From Bacteroidia bacterium (lineage in GTDB: Bacteria > Bacteroidota > Bacteroidia > M30B66): 64,000 bases of DNA. The DNA lies in the NCBI GenBank assembly GCA_018401705.1, contig JAGYKL010000001.1, positions 274,473-338,472 on the forward strand, in the 5' to 3' direction. Numbering within the stretch: position 1 is the first letter of the stretch; each line of letters opens with the position of its first letter. The translations under genes and the position numbers were made by a program. Shown in pieces: positions 1 through 9,067 of the stretch. The notes under the pieces were generated by a model. It made no database searches. It was not told the origin of the DNA and saw nothing but the letters and a program-made list of their open reading frames with translations.

Positions 1-2119
1 GTTGTAGAAAGCTAAATCACTGGCTTTTAGGTGAAAGACTATAGTTTTAGTTTCACCGGGCTGCAAATGCACTCGTTGAAACCCTTTTAATTCTTTGACT
101 GGTCGGGTGATGCTGCCAACTTGATCGCGAATATAAAGCTGTGCTATTTCTACCGCTTCGCGGGATCCGGAATTAGTTAGTTCGGCAAAGACTTCAATTG
201 AACCGTCTACAGGCATTTCATGTGAAGAAAGTCGCAGGTGATGGTAATGAAAATGCGTGTACGTTAATCCGAAGCCAAATGGATAAAGTGGTTCAAAACC
301 AGCGTCTAGGTGAAAAGAAGTATTTCCGGTTGATGTTTGTCCCGCCCTGGTGGGGATGTGGTCTATATAGGTAAACGTTTCGTAGGTAGCCGGTTTTCCT
401 GAGTTTCGATGGTTGTAATAGATTGGTATTTGACCTACCATTCTTGGAAAAGAAACCGGTAATTTACCTGAAGGCGCAACTTTACCGAAAAGGATATCAG
501 AAATTGCCGGACCACCCATTGTTCCGGGATGCCAGGCAAAAATCATAGAATTTACGTAATGTTGAGTTTGCTCAAGCGTGAGGGGCCTCCCTGCTAAAAT
601 AACAAGGATTGTTTGCTTTCCAAGCTTTGATATTTCTTCGAGCAATTCGTTTTGAACACCCGGCAAGTCAATATCAGCGCGGCAATGAGCTTCGCCGGAA
701 AGAATAGATTCCTCGCCCATGAACATAATAATGGTTTCTGATTCTGCTGCAATGGCAAGGGCTTCGGCAAATCCATCTCTGTTTTTAGTACGGCTGGTTT
801 CCAGGCCACGAGCATATCTTATATTTACGTCATCACCTAGTTCCTTACGAATTGCTTGCAAAGGAGTTTGACACCACTCAGCTTTCCCGTCGAAAACCCA
901 AGTGCCCATTTGTTCATGTTTATCATCGGCCAGAGGCCCGATAACAGCAACATTCTTTAAATTTTCCTTCTTTAAGGGCAGAACCTGATGATCATTCTTT
1001 AGCAAAACACAACTTTGAATGGCAGCTTCCTTGGCAGCAGCCAAGTGATTATTATTTCCTTTTTCAGGGAAAGAGCTTGCATTTGTGTAGGGTTTTTCGA
1101 ACAGACCTAAGTCATATTTCACCGAAAGAATATGTTTAACTGAAGAGTTAATGTCTTCTTCATTCACTTTACCTTCTTCAATAAGTTCCTCAAGATGAGC
1201 TAAGTATGTATGACTTGCCATTTCCATATCCACCCCGGCGTTGGCTGCATGCATGGCGGCTTCGCGATCGTGTTCTGCAAAACCGTGAGTTATGAGTTGG
1301 ATAACAGAATCCCAATCGCTTACTACGAATCCTTTGTAATTCCATTCATCGCGCAAAACCTTGCGTAAGAGAAAATCATTGGCTGTTGAAGGCACACCAT
1401 TTATATCGCTAAATGCCGACATAAACGTTGCCACACCTGCATCTGCACAAGCCTTAAAGGGAGGAAATGCAACATTCCTAAGCTCTGATTCAGAGATATT
1501 TACATAAGCATAATCTCTTCCGGCTTCTGAATAACCATATCCGGCGAAGTGCTTTGCACAAGCTGCGATATGACCTTCTTTAGACAGATCATCGCCCTGA
1601 AAACCTTCAACCATAGCCACTCCAAGCTTGGAAGCTAAATACGGATCTTCGCCCAACGATTCGGCAATTCTTCCCCAGCGAGCATCGCGGGTAACATCAA
1701 TCATCGGAGCGAAAGTCCAGTTAACCCCATCAGAAGCTGCCTCAACAGCAGCCACTCTTGCACCTTCTCTAATTATGCTTGGGTTCCAGCTAGCTGCTTG
1801 TCCCAGCGGAATTGGAAATACCGTTTGATATCCATGAATCACATCACGACCTATAATTAGCGGAATGCCCAATCGGCTCTCTTCAACCGCAATACGCTGT
1901 ATTTCATTTAATAAATCTACACCTACTTCATTGAGAATTGAACCTACTTTGCCATGTCTGATATCATCAGCTAGGTCGTGTGGAATACCACCTCTACCGG
2001 CAAACTGCGACATCTGCCCAATCTTTTCTGCCAAGGTCATTTTGCCCAGCAACTCATTCACAAATTCGTCCTTATTTATCACTTCCTTAGTGGTTCTTGA
2101 GTATTTTTTTCTCTGACAT
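1..2119 (-). CDS. Glycoside hydrolase family 3 beta-glucosidase (3' end beyond window)
   Basis: Predicted exo-acting beta-glucosidase that would release glucose from the beta-glucan oligosaccharides made by the GH16 enzyme encoded upstream. Visible in the translation: the GH3 start region KMTLAEKIGQM, the KHFAGYG motif, and GFVVSDWDSV holding the nucleophile Asp (codon near 1317). The second alpha/beta domain follows, then the start of a fibronectin III-like domain that runs off the left edge. About 700 residues are present, so only some tens are missing. No signal peptide is seen. The natural ATG at 2119 (MSEKK) is one base out of frame because of an A7 run (2104-2110); dropping one A joins it to the GH3 frame. 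Otherwise GTG at 2082 would start translation. It is the last visible gene of the minus-strand operon from 4408. Family assignment is firm; the linkage specificity is inferred from the neighbours. Confidence 0.9.
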
Positions 2120-2204
2120 TTCAATTCAATTTTCTAGCCTTGGGGATGAAATAAAAGCCTGTACAGGTTTAATTATGAGCCTTTATTTGGTTGTTTGGTA
2201 TATG

Positions 2205-3527
2205 TTAATGATTTACAATTAGCTTTCCTTGACTTGAATTACCATCCACTGAAAGTGAATAGAAATACAGACCGTTGGATAAAGCTTGAGTAGATATTTG
2301 AATCTGGTTCAATCCTGTATTTGCGTTTACTCTTGAGCTTTGCACGTTGCGACCTTGAACATCAACAATATTAAGCACTACCGGAGCTGAATAATTCAAG
2401 TCGAATGAGAGCGTAGAAATTTCATTCGCAGGGTTTGGAAAAAGACTTAGTGAATTAAAAGCACTTAAATCATTGGTTGAAACAGGCTCTCCAAACTGGA
2501 AATTATCAAAATAAAACTGACCTGAAGTAAAAGTTTCAGGATCTTTAAGAATTACAAATTGTGAGATATCAGTAGATTCAAATACTGATGAAACATCGAA
2601 AGTAAGTGTTTGCCAAGTTGCACTTGTAGATGTAGCCTGATCAACAGCAATGATTACATCATTATTGGCATTTTGTAAAGACAAACGGTATGTCGAAGGC
2701 GCTGCGGGATCCCAAATATCTATGGAAATAGTGCTTCCTTCTTCAAGAGCAAGGTTGCCATCAAAGAGACCAATGAGTACGTCAAATTCTTCTCCACCAT
2801 TTCTGGTGTATGTTGCTACATAATCAGAGGTGTTTCCCGTTTGGTCAGGATTTGGAACTCTTCTAAAGTTGATTCCAGAGTGAGAGAAAATAAAATCTAC
2901 ACTCTGATTGCATTCAAAATCATTAAATACATCAGCATTAGCTGTTACGCCATCACAAGGGTCAGAAGCTAATTCAGGTCCGTTAATATTGTCAAAATAA
3001 TAGGTATCACCAGTATTTGAATTCGGATTGAACAATAATACAAGATGATCAACATTATCGTTGGCCACAGAAGCATCAGGTTGTTCAACAAAATTAAATG
3101 TAAGAGTTTCCCATGCATTAGCTACAGAAGTTACAGCAGTATAAACACTATGCCTTCCGGTTGGGTAGTTAGCAGGTAAAGCAAGCGTGCTATTCTCCAG
3201 AGTTATTTGAACTGTTACACCAGCATTCGGGCTCCAAACATCAATACTAATTTGCTTAGCTCCTGATACATAATCAGAAAGATCTGCCATTGGGGCTTCA
3301 AGAATTAATACATCAAATGTTTCAGAAGCATTTCTAGAATATTGCCCGGCTACATTACTTGTATTTACTCCAGATTTATCAGGATTTTCAAAGTAAGGAA
3401 TGAAGGTACCATTTATAAATCCGTAATCATTCTTGCGGATATCTTGAAAGTTATCCCAAATCTGCTGAGCAGAGATGCTTCCAGATATAAGGAATAGTAA
3501 AATGAATAATGAGTAGTTATTTTTCAT
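2205..3527 (-). CDS. Secreted two-domain glycan-binding-like protein with T9SS type A tail
   Basis: 440 residues with a clean signal peptide (cleavage near SISAQQ). Two related beta-sandwich-like domains follow, at about residues 22-190 and 195-350. Each starts with a D/N-F motif and ends with a YYFDNI / FYFDNF signature typical of galactose-binding-fold carbohydrate-binding modules. The C-terminal ~80 residues (SLFPNPANE ... GLYFYSL ... GKLIVNH) are a T9SS type A sorting domain, so the protein should be exported and attached to the cell surface. No catalytic motif is seen. It lies 20 bp downstream of the GH16 gene and upstream of GH3 in one operon, so a role in holding beta-glucan at the surface is a reasonable inference. 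Domain family and ligand are not proven by sequence alone. Confidence 0.8.
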   Translation of the reverse strand: MKNNYSLFILLFLISGSISAQQIWDNFQDIRKNDYGFINGTFIPYFENPDKSGVNTSNVAGQYSRNASETFDVLILEAPMADLSDYVSGAKQISIDVWSPNAGVTVQITLENSTLALPANYPTGRHSVYTAVTSVANAWETLTFNFVEQPDASVANDNVDHLVLLFNPNSNTGDTYYFDNINGPELASDPCDGVTANADVFNDFECNQSVDFIFSHSGINFRRVPNPDQTGNTSDYVATYTRNGGEEFDVLIGLFDGNLALEEGSTISIDIWDPAAPSTYRLSLQNANNDVIIAVDQATSTSATWQTLTFDVSSVFESTDISQFVILKDPETFTSGQFYFDNFQFGEPVSTNDLSAFNSLSLFPNPANEISTLSFDLNYSAPVVLNIVDVQGRNVQSSRVNANTGLNQIQISTQALSNGLYFYSLSVDGNSSQGKLIVNH

Positions 3528-3547
3528 GTGGTTTTATTTGAAGGAAT

Positions 3548-4408
3548 TTATTTTTTCTCGTAAACGCGAACGTAATCAATGAAGAAGTTCTGCGGAAATG
3601 TTGTGGTATTATCTGGATTACCCGGTAGATTGCCACCCACAGCCAGATTTAAAATCATGTGAAAATCCTGATCAAAAGGCCAGGTTGTGGGCAAAGTTGT
3701 AGAACGTGTATTGGGCTTCCCTATATCGATCCCATCCATTTGAAATTGAATACACTCTTCATTCCAAAGCACTGAAAACACGTGAAAGTCATCGGCAAAA
3801 GTGCCTTGCTCGAGTTCTATATCTTGCGAGGTATACCTCCAGAAATCATGTCCATAATGAATGGTACCGAATACTTTGTTTGGCTCACTTCCAATGTATT
3901 CCATGATGTCAATTTCTCCACTCTTTGGCCATCTACCATACACTGTGTCGGTTGGAAGCATCCAGATTGCAGGCCAAATACCTTGCCCGATAGGCATTTT
4001 TGCGCGAATCTCCATACGGCCATATTTCCAGTCGCCTTTATTCTTAGTGACTAAGCGGGCGGAAGTATATTGATGTTGACCTAAATAAAGTGGATTTTCT
4101 CTTCTTGCTTTAATTATGAGATTGCCATTTGAGATATAAGCATTCTCAGGGCGAGAAGTATAATACTGTAATTCATTATTGCCCCATCCGCATAAGTCAG
4201 GACTAATATCACAGCCATTGCCTAAGTCAAAAGACCATTTAGAATCATCAATAGTTTCTGAATCAAATTCATCTTGCCAAACTTGCGTGTATTCTTCAAT
4301 GGATGCAGGAAATCCACATCCTCCCAATTCTTCAGGTTTTTTACACGAAGTCGCAAAAAAAGCAAATAAGCCAAAAAGGACAATACTTAAATCTCTAGCT
4401 CTACTCAT
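3548..4408 (-). CDS. GH16 endo-beta-1,3-glucanase (laminarinase-like) lipoprotein
   Basis: 286 residues from ATG 4408. An upstream ATG at 4441 would put 11 extra residues before the signal peptide and lies within about 10 bp of the promoter, so 4408 is preferred. The lipoprotein signal ends in FFATSC with Cys22 as the predicted lipid anchor. The catalytic domain carries SGEIDIMEYIG, the GH16 E-x-D-x-x-E signature: Glu165 nucleophile and Glu170 acid/base. Other GH16 hallmarks are WQDEFD near the N-terminus, GIWPAIWMLP and FHMILNLAVGG. It should cut beta-1,3 (or mixed-linkage) glucan at the cell surface. It is the first gene of the operon GH16, binding protein, GH3, driven by the promoter at 4446-4453 with the GATGTA repeat cluster upstream. 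Length and motifs are normal for the family; exact substrate is inferred. Confidence 0.92.
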   Translation of the reverse strand: MSRARDLSIVLFGLFAFFATSCKKPEELGGCGFPASIEEYTQVWQDEFDSETIDDSKWSFDLGNGCDISPDLCGWGNNELQYYTSRPENAYISNGNLIIKARRENPLYLGQHQYTSARLVTKNKGDWKYGRMEIRAKMPIGQGIWPAIWMLPTDTVYGRWPKSGEIDIMEYIGSEPNKVFGTIHYGHDFWRYTSQDIELEQGTFADDFHVFSVLWNEECIQFQMDGIDIGKPNTRSTTLPTTWPFDQDFHMILNLAVGGNLPGNPDNTTTFPQNFFIDYVRVYEKK

Positions 4409-4445
4409 TTTTTTGTTATTGTATTTTTTACACAAAGGCAATAGT

Positions 4446-4453
4446 CAAATGTA
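4446..4453 (-). promoter_or_regulatory. -7 promoter element TACATTTG of the GH16 operon
   Basis: On the minus strand the octamer TACATTTG matches the Bacteroidota -7 consensus TAnnTTTG exactly. It lies 37 bp upstream of the GH16 ATG (4408) and 33 bp downstream of the last GATGTA repeat. No good -33 TTTG is placed at the usual distance, which fits an activator-dependent promoter. Transcription start would be near 4440. Confidence 0.65.
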
Positions 4454-4486
4454 ACAAATACGTTGGGTTAATACTTGTGTAAAACA

Positions 4487-4535
4487 TACATCTTGTTTAC
4501 ATCAAGCATAATTTTTCCTACATCATAAATACATC
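4487..4535 (-). promoter_or_regulatory. Four-site GATGTA operator upstream of the GH16 operon
   Basis: On the minus strand GATGTA occurs four times, at 4535-4530, 4524-4519, 4503-4498 and 4492-4487: two pairs with an 11-bp period separated by 15 bp. The same arrangement, in the same orientation relative to transcription, lies at 8955-9002. It is probably the binding site of the regulator encoded at 4660-7584; one-turn spacing would place all sites on one face of the helix. The repeats are read directly; the binding protein is inferred. Confidence 0.75.
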
Positions 4536-4606
4536 AAAAAAGGCAAAGTAAAATTCAAGAAAATTATAGAATACTGATTTTCTGATGTTTATTCCGACAA
4601 ATCATC

Positions 4607-4614
4607 TATATTTG
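4607..4614 (+). promoter_or_regulatory. -7 promoter element TATATTTG of the regulator gene
   Basis: Exact TAnnTTTG match 45 bp before the GTG start at 4660. It is more than 70 bp from the GATGTA cluster and faces away from it, so the regulator probably has its own, perhaps basal, promoter. Confidence 0.5.
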
Positions 4615-4659
4615 ACTACTACATTCATATATCTCTTAAGTTAAATTACTTGTTCAGGC

Positions 4660-7584
4660 GTGAAATTTCCAATCAAAACTTATTTCATAATTGCCTTAGG
4701 TTTGACTCAGATGTCATACTCTAAATCTATGGCTCAAAGCCTTTTTGCCGGTGAGCCCGACATTACTTCTTACTCAAGAACAGCCTATCAAGGGGGCACT
4801 CAAAACTGGGCTATACTTCAAGATAGTAGAGGTCTCATGTATTTTGGCAACAACAAAGGCTTGCTTGAATTTGATGGCACTCATTGGCAGCAATATCCTT
4901 TGCCCAACAGAACTATAGCGCGCTCAATGGCTCAAAAAAGCGATTCATTGTTATATGTTGGAGGCCAAAACGAGCTTGGTTTCGTAAGTTTTAATTCAAG
5001 AAATGGAGCTAGCTATAGAAGCTTAACACATTTAATACCAGAGGAAAAACGAGGTTTTGAAGATGTTTGGCAAACGTTTGTGCTTGAAAACGCCGTGTAT
5101 TTCTGCACCGAACAAATGGTTTTCAAATTCCAGGGCGAACATGTGAGCACAATCTTACCATTATCGGAGCGATTCGAAAATTTCTTTTTCTTGAGAAACC
5201 AAATCATACTTCAAGAAAAACAAAGTGGTTTGTATTCTTTAACCGAGCAAGGCCTCAAAGAATTTATGATTTCAGACCTGATTAAAGGTCAAAGAATCAT
5301 TGCCATCCTTCCCTTTCAGAATACATCGAATTTATTGATTAGTTCGAGTGGAGAAATGTTCATACAAGATGGAAACTCCATCCAAGCTTTTATTTGTGAA
5401 GCTTCTGAGTTCATCAAAACCAATCAGCCCTATTGCGCCATTAGACTCAATAATGGCCAAATAGCAATCGGCACAGCGCAAAACGGCCTTTTGCTTTGTG
5501 ACTCATCGGGTAGAATACTCAAGCATCTGAACAAGCAAAAGGGACTTCAAAACAATACAATTCTTTCAGTTTATGAAGATGCGGGGGGAAACCTGTGGAT
5601 GGGTCTCGACAATGGAATCGACAACGCTTTGATTAATTCACCTTTCTCTATAATCGATTCTCAATCAGGGATTCAAGGTACTGGATATGCCGCTCTTTAT
5701 AAAAACAACAAGCTTTATCTTGGAACCAATCAAGGCCTCTACTTCACAGATTGGAATTCTTCTGAAAGCAATAACCGAGATTTGAATTTCAGTCCTGTAA
5801 ACTCAGGGCAAGGCCAAGTTTGGAGTTTAAATAAACTTGGAGAAACAGTCTTGGTTGGAAGACACCAAGGAGCATCGTATTTAATTGACAATAAACTAGA
5901 ACCTTTATCAAATATTCCAGGTGCATGGAAATTTATACCGCTTAATTCAAAGCCCGGATTCGCTATAGAAGGCTCATATTCAGGATTCTCCATTTACAAA
6001 TCGGAAAATAATGGTCAAAGTTGGGTTTTTATTAAAAAACTGCAAGGATTTGATGAATCATCAAGAATTTTTGAAGAGGATAAATCAGGTAATATTTGGA
6101 TCTCTCATGCTTACAAGGGACTCTTTAAAATTTCACTTAGCGACGATTTAAATGAAATTAAAAACATTACCAGATTCGATACAAGCCACGGATTACCGAC
6201 AGATTTGTTCATCAATGTCTCAAAAATTAAAGATGAATTAGTGTTTTCTACACCAAAAGGAATTTTTCGATTCGATAACCTTACAAATCGATTTAAAGCT
6301 CATGATGACTTTAACGAAATATTTGGTCCCAACAGGAATGTTCATCGTCTTTTCGAAGACGAAATGGGGAATATTTGGTTTTCGATAGATAAAGAATTTG
6401 GAGTACTTAAAGTCAAAGAAGGCACAGTGCTCAATCGCATGGAAACACTTTACTTCAATCAACTGCATGAGCAAATAGTGGATGGATTTGAGCATGTTTA
6501 TGCCTTGAATGAGAAAAATATTTTCATAGGAACCGAGAAAGGGTTCATTCACTTTAACCCTTCGGCAGAAACTACTTCTAAACAACCTTTCAATCTGATT
6601 ATTAGAAGAGTATCACTCATTCATGAAGAAGATTCAGCGGTATACTATGGAGGCATAAAAGATAAATATTCTGAATATTCGGGCGATTTCGGCTATAAGG
6701 AAAATGATTTTCGTTTCACTTTTGCCGCCGCTTATTACGAAAAAGCCAGTCACACAAACTATCGTTACTTACTTGAAGGCTTTGATAAAGAATGGTCAAA
6801 CTGGTCTTCCAGAACCGAAAAAGAATTTACCAATCTTCCCGCAGGAAAATACATCTTTAAGGTTCAGGCGAGAAATTCCTATGGGGAAATAAGCAATGAA
6901 GTAAGCTATAAATTTAGAATCAGACCAGCCTGGTATGCAAGCACATACGCAAGAATATGCTACTTCATTCTCATAGTAATTTCATTGCTTACTTTAATTC
7001 AATTTATCTCACGTAGAGAAGAAAAGAAGACCATAGCCTACAAAGAAGAACAAGAAAAAAAGCTTGAGCGAAAAGAGGCGGAATTCAAAAAAGAAGTTGA
7101 AAAATCTGAGCATGAAATAACCAAAATCAGTAATGAAAAATTACAGGCTGATATCAATCACAAAAACAGTCAACTTGCCTCAGCTACCATGCATCTGGTT
7201 CAGAAAAGCGAAATCTTGATGAAAATCAAAAACGATATCGGAAATATCCAAAAAAGTGCCCCTTCAGATTTTAAAAAACAAATTGAAGCCATTTCAAGAA
7301 CCATCGATTACGACATACAGCAGGATAATAACTGGGAACAATTTGAAATGTCATTTGATCAGGTACACGAAAATTTCTTTAAAAGGCTAAGAGCTAAATA
7401 TCCGGAGCTTACACCCAAAGACCAAAAGCTATGCGCCTACTTAAGAATGAACTTAAGCACAAAAGAAATTGCTCCTCTGTTAAATATCTCTGTAAGGGGT
7501 GTTGAAATAAGCCGTTACCGGCTGAGGAAAAAGCTTGATATTGATTCAAATACCAACCTCATTGCCTTTATCATGGAAGTTTAA
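4660..7584 (+). CDS. Membrane-anchored sensor-regulator: Reg_prop propeller, Y_Y_Y domain, TM, coiled coil, LuxR-type HTH
   Basis: 974 residues from a GTG start that leads directly into a signal peptide (cleavage near SKSMAQS). Residues ~30-640 contain repeated two-component-regulator propeller blades (motifs such as LQDSRGLMYFGNNKGLLEFDG and EDAGGNLWMGLDNGID). A Y_Y_Y domain follows (YRYLLEGFDKEWSNWSS), then one transmembrane helix near 767-785, a charged coiled coil (~790-880), and a C-terminal LuxR/GerE-like HTH (YPELTPKDQKLCAYLRMNLS ... NISVRGVEISRYRLRKKL). There is no histidine kinase or receiver domain, so it looks like a one-piece sensor: glycan sensed in the periplasm, DNA bound in the cytoplasm. 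It sits between the GH operon and the barrel operon, both preceded by identical GATGTA operators. Its stop codon overlaps that of the convergent hydrolase gene within TTAA. Architecture is clear; ligand and target are inferred. Confidence 0.88.
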   Translation: MKFPIKTYFIIALGLTQMSYSKSMAQSLFAGEPDITSYSRTAYQGGTQNWAILQDSRGLMYFGNNKGLLEFDGTHWQQYPLPNRTIARSMAQKSDSLLYVGGQNELGFVSFNSRNGASYRSLTHLIPEEKRGFEDVWQTFVLENAVYFCTEQMVFKFQGEHVSTILPLSERFENFFFLRNQIILQEKQSGLYSLTEQGLKEFMISDLIKGQRIIAILPFQNTSNLLISSSGEMFIQDGNSIQAFICEASEFIKTNQPYCAIRLNNGQIAIGTAQNGLLLCDSSGRILKHLNKQKGLQNNTILSVYEDAGGNLWMGLDNGIDNALINSPFSIIDSQSGIQGTGYAALYKNNKLYLGTNQGLYFTDWNSSESNNRDLNFSPVNSGQGQVWSLNKLGETVLVGRHQGASYLIDNKLEPLSNIPGAWKFIPLNSKPGFAIEGSYSGFSIYKSENNGQSWVFIKKLQGFDESSRIFEEDKSGNIWISHAYKGLFKISLSDDLNEIKNITRFDTSHGLPTDLFINVSKIKDELVFSTPKGIFRFDNLTNRFKAHDDFNEIFGPNRNVHRLFEDEMGNIWFSIDKEFGVLKVKEGTVLNRMETLYFNQLHEQIVDGFEHVYALNEKNIFIGTEKGFIHFNPSAETTSKQPFNLIIRRVSLIHEEDSAVYYGGIKDKYSEYSGDFGYKENDFRFTFAAAYYEKASHTNYRYLLEGFDKEWSNWSSRTEKEFTNLPAGKYIFKVQARNSYGEISNEVSYKFRIRPAWYASTYARICYFILIVISLLTLIQFISRREEKKTIAYKEEQEKKLERKEAEFKKEVEKSEHEITKISNEKLQADINHKNSQLASATMHLVQKSEILMKIKNDIGNIQKSAPSDFKKQIEAISRTIDYDIQQDNNWEQFEMSFDQVHENFFKRLRAKYPELTPKDQKLCAYLRMNLSTKEIAPLLNISVRGVEISRYRLRKKLDIDSNTNLIAFIMEV

Positions 7585-8876
7585 TTCTCTAAACTACCTA
7601 CAAAGAATGGAAAATTTGCTGTACCTGCATTGCCCTTTCCATCATAGATGTAAACGAATAAACGGTAAGAACCTTCTTTTTTAGGTGCTTTGAAAATGAA
7701 TTTTCCTGTCCCTGAGTCTTCAATAACATCAATATTAACCGGCTCAGGCTTGGATTCTGCATCACCACCAGATTTTATATCTCTACTTTCAGGTAGTAAT
7801 TCCCATCTCATTGTTAACAGGTCTAAATCGGGTTCTGTTACATCATAGGCAAATTCACAAATCTTACCCGGCTTAACAAAAACACTCTCAACCGGCTTCT
7901 TCCCATTCATTGTAATTGAATTAATATGAGGAGAGCGATTTGATGGTGCTTTTCCACTCCAGGCCTCTTCAAGAACATCCATTACTTCTGTTTCAGTGCC
8001 ATCTTCCAAAAATACTCCATACCAGGTTGGCGTTGTTTCCTGCTTTTGTCCCCATAAGAAAACATAAGAGCCCAAGCACATCTGTGGATCAATTTTAATC
8101 CCTTTTTCATAGCGCTCACGATACTTATCGGCCTTCTCGCTACTGGTTTGCTCAATAGGAACTCCCCATGACGTTTTTGGCACTTCCCAGTGGCCATCAG
8201 GCCCCCACTCGGTAATAATGTATGGCTTATTCCAGCCGAAGGCTCTAATCTCTTTGTCAATCCCAATCAAGGCACCGTAAGTGTTAATACCAAAGATGTC
8301 AATGTGAGGAGCTCTTTCCTTCACCAGCTGAATCTCAGCTACATCCAAGCCTGCCGTAACTGTCATGGTTGGGTGATTCGGATCAACTTCATGAATCATC
8401 TTGGCTATATCATTGATTGCATTCCACACTTTAAAATCAGAATAAAACAAGTCAGTTTCATTACCAACACCCCACATAAGAAGGGCAGGATGATCTTTAT
8501 AGGTTTTTACTACCTCTGTAAATCTCTCCAATTGCGCTTTAACGCCTTTTGTATCGTCATAGTCAAAGCCTTGTCGCTCACATCCAACCCAAAGTCCAAA
8601 AAGCACTGTTAAGCCTTTTGAATGTGCCTCATCTAAAATATTAATGGCTTCACTGGCTCCCCAGGTTCTCACCGAATTAGCTCCATAGGCAACAGCTCTG
8701 TCGAGGTACTTCTGTCCGCCTACTCCATTAATATAATACGGTTCACCTCCTCGATATAATTTCCAGTTTCCGTTTTCTTCTTTAAGCTCAACCTTTATAA
8801 CTCCATCTTGGGCTTGTGATTTTGTGATGTGAACAACTGAAATCAAAATCAGAATTGTTACAATGATACCTCTCAT
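7581..8876 (-). CDS. Secreted clan GH-A glycoside hydrolase (TIM barrel, GH2/GH5-like)
   Basis: 431 residues with a signal peptide (cleavage near KSQAQ). A (beta/alpha)8 catalytic domain spans about 40-310. Clan GH-A landmarks are visible: NSVRTWG near the barrel start, WGVGNE with predicted acid/base Glu140 after strand 4, and IITEWG with predicted nucleophile Glu223 after strand 7. A C-terminal Ig-like domain (~315-431) follows the barrel. There is no T9SS tail or lipobox, so it is probably periplasmic. It is convergent with the regulator gene and divergent from the barrel operon, sharing the GATGTA-containing intergenic region. It likely acts on beta-glucan or oligosaccharides from it. The exact family (GH2, GH5 or a newer beta-1,3-glucanase family) cannot be fixed by eye. 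Confidence 0.8.
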   Translation of the reverse strand: MRGIIVTILILISVVHITKSQAQDGVIKVELKEENGNWKLYRGGEPYYINGVGGQKYLDRAVAYGANSVRTWGASEAINILDEAHSKGLTVLFGLWVGCERQGFDYDDTKGVKAQLERFTEVVKTYKDHPALLMWGVGNETDLFYSDFKVWNAINDIAKMIHEVDPNHPTMTVTAGLDVAEIQLVKERAPHIDIFGINTYGALIGIDKEIRAFGWNKPYIITEWGPDGHWEVPKTSWGVPIEQTSSEKADKYRERYEKGIKIDPQMCLGSYVFLWGQKQETTPTWYGVFLEDGTETEVMDVLEEAWSGKAPSNRSPHINSITMNGKKPVESVFVKPGKICEFAYDVTEPDLDLLTMRWELLPESRDIKSGGDAESKPEPVNIDVIEDSGTGKFIFKAPKKEGSYRLFVYIYDGKGNAGTANFPFFVGSLEN

Positions 8877-8954
8877 GTGATGTGGAATTGTGCTGTTAAT
8901 TAATGCTGAAAATTAACAATAAATAAGGGATTTAGCGATTGAGAAAAGCTCAAT

Positions 8955-9002
8955 GATGTAGCTATGATGTATTCAAATTTGCAAAGATGTAAGCTTGATG
9001 TA
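8955..9002 (+). promoter_or_regulatory. Four-site GATGTA operator upstream of the beta-barrel operon
   Basis: GATGTA occurs at 8955-8960, 8966-8971, 8986-8991 and 8997-9002: two 11-bp-period pairs separated by 14 bp. This mirrors the cluster at 4487-4535 in order, orientation and distance to the -7 box (33 bp in both). It could also affect the divergent hydrolase gene starting at 8876, though no clear -7 box is seen on that side. Confidence 0.75.
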
Positions 9003-9035
9003 TTAAAAAATAGAGTCAATGGTGTTGGGATAACA

Positions 9036-9043
9036 TAAATTTG
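9036..9043 (+). promoter_or_regulatory. -7 promoter element TAAATTTG of the beta-barrel operon
   Basis: Exact TAnnTTTG match, 33 bp after the last GATGTA site and 24 bp before the ATG at 9068. No well placed -33 element is seen, as at the GH16 promoter. Transcription start would be near 9050. Confidence 0.65.
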
Positions 9044-9067
9044 TGAATCACTAAATTCAATAGGTGT

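Noticed and set aside
8955-9002. GATGTA repeats as a small CRISPR or iteron array
   Set aside because: Only four 6-bp copies with fixed 11-bp pairing, in front of a promoter and mirrored at 4487-4535; there are no cas or rep genes. An operator explains it better.
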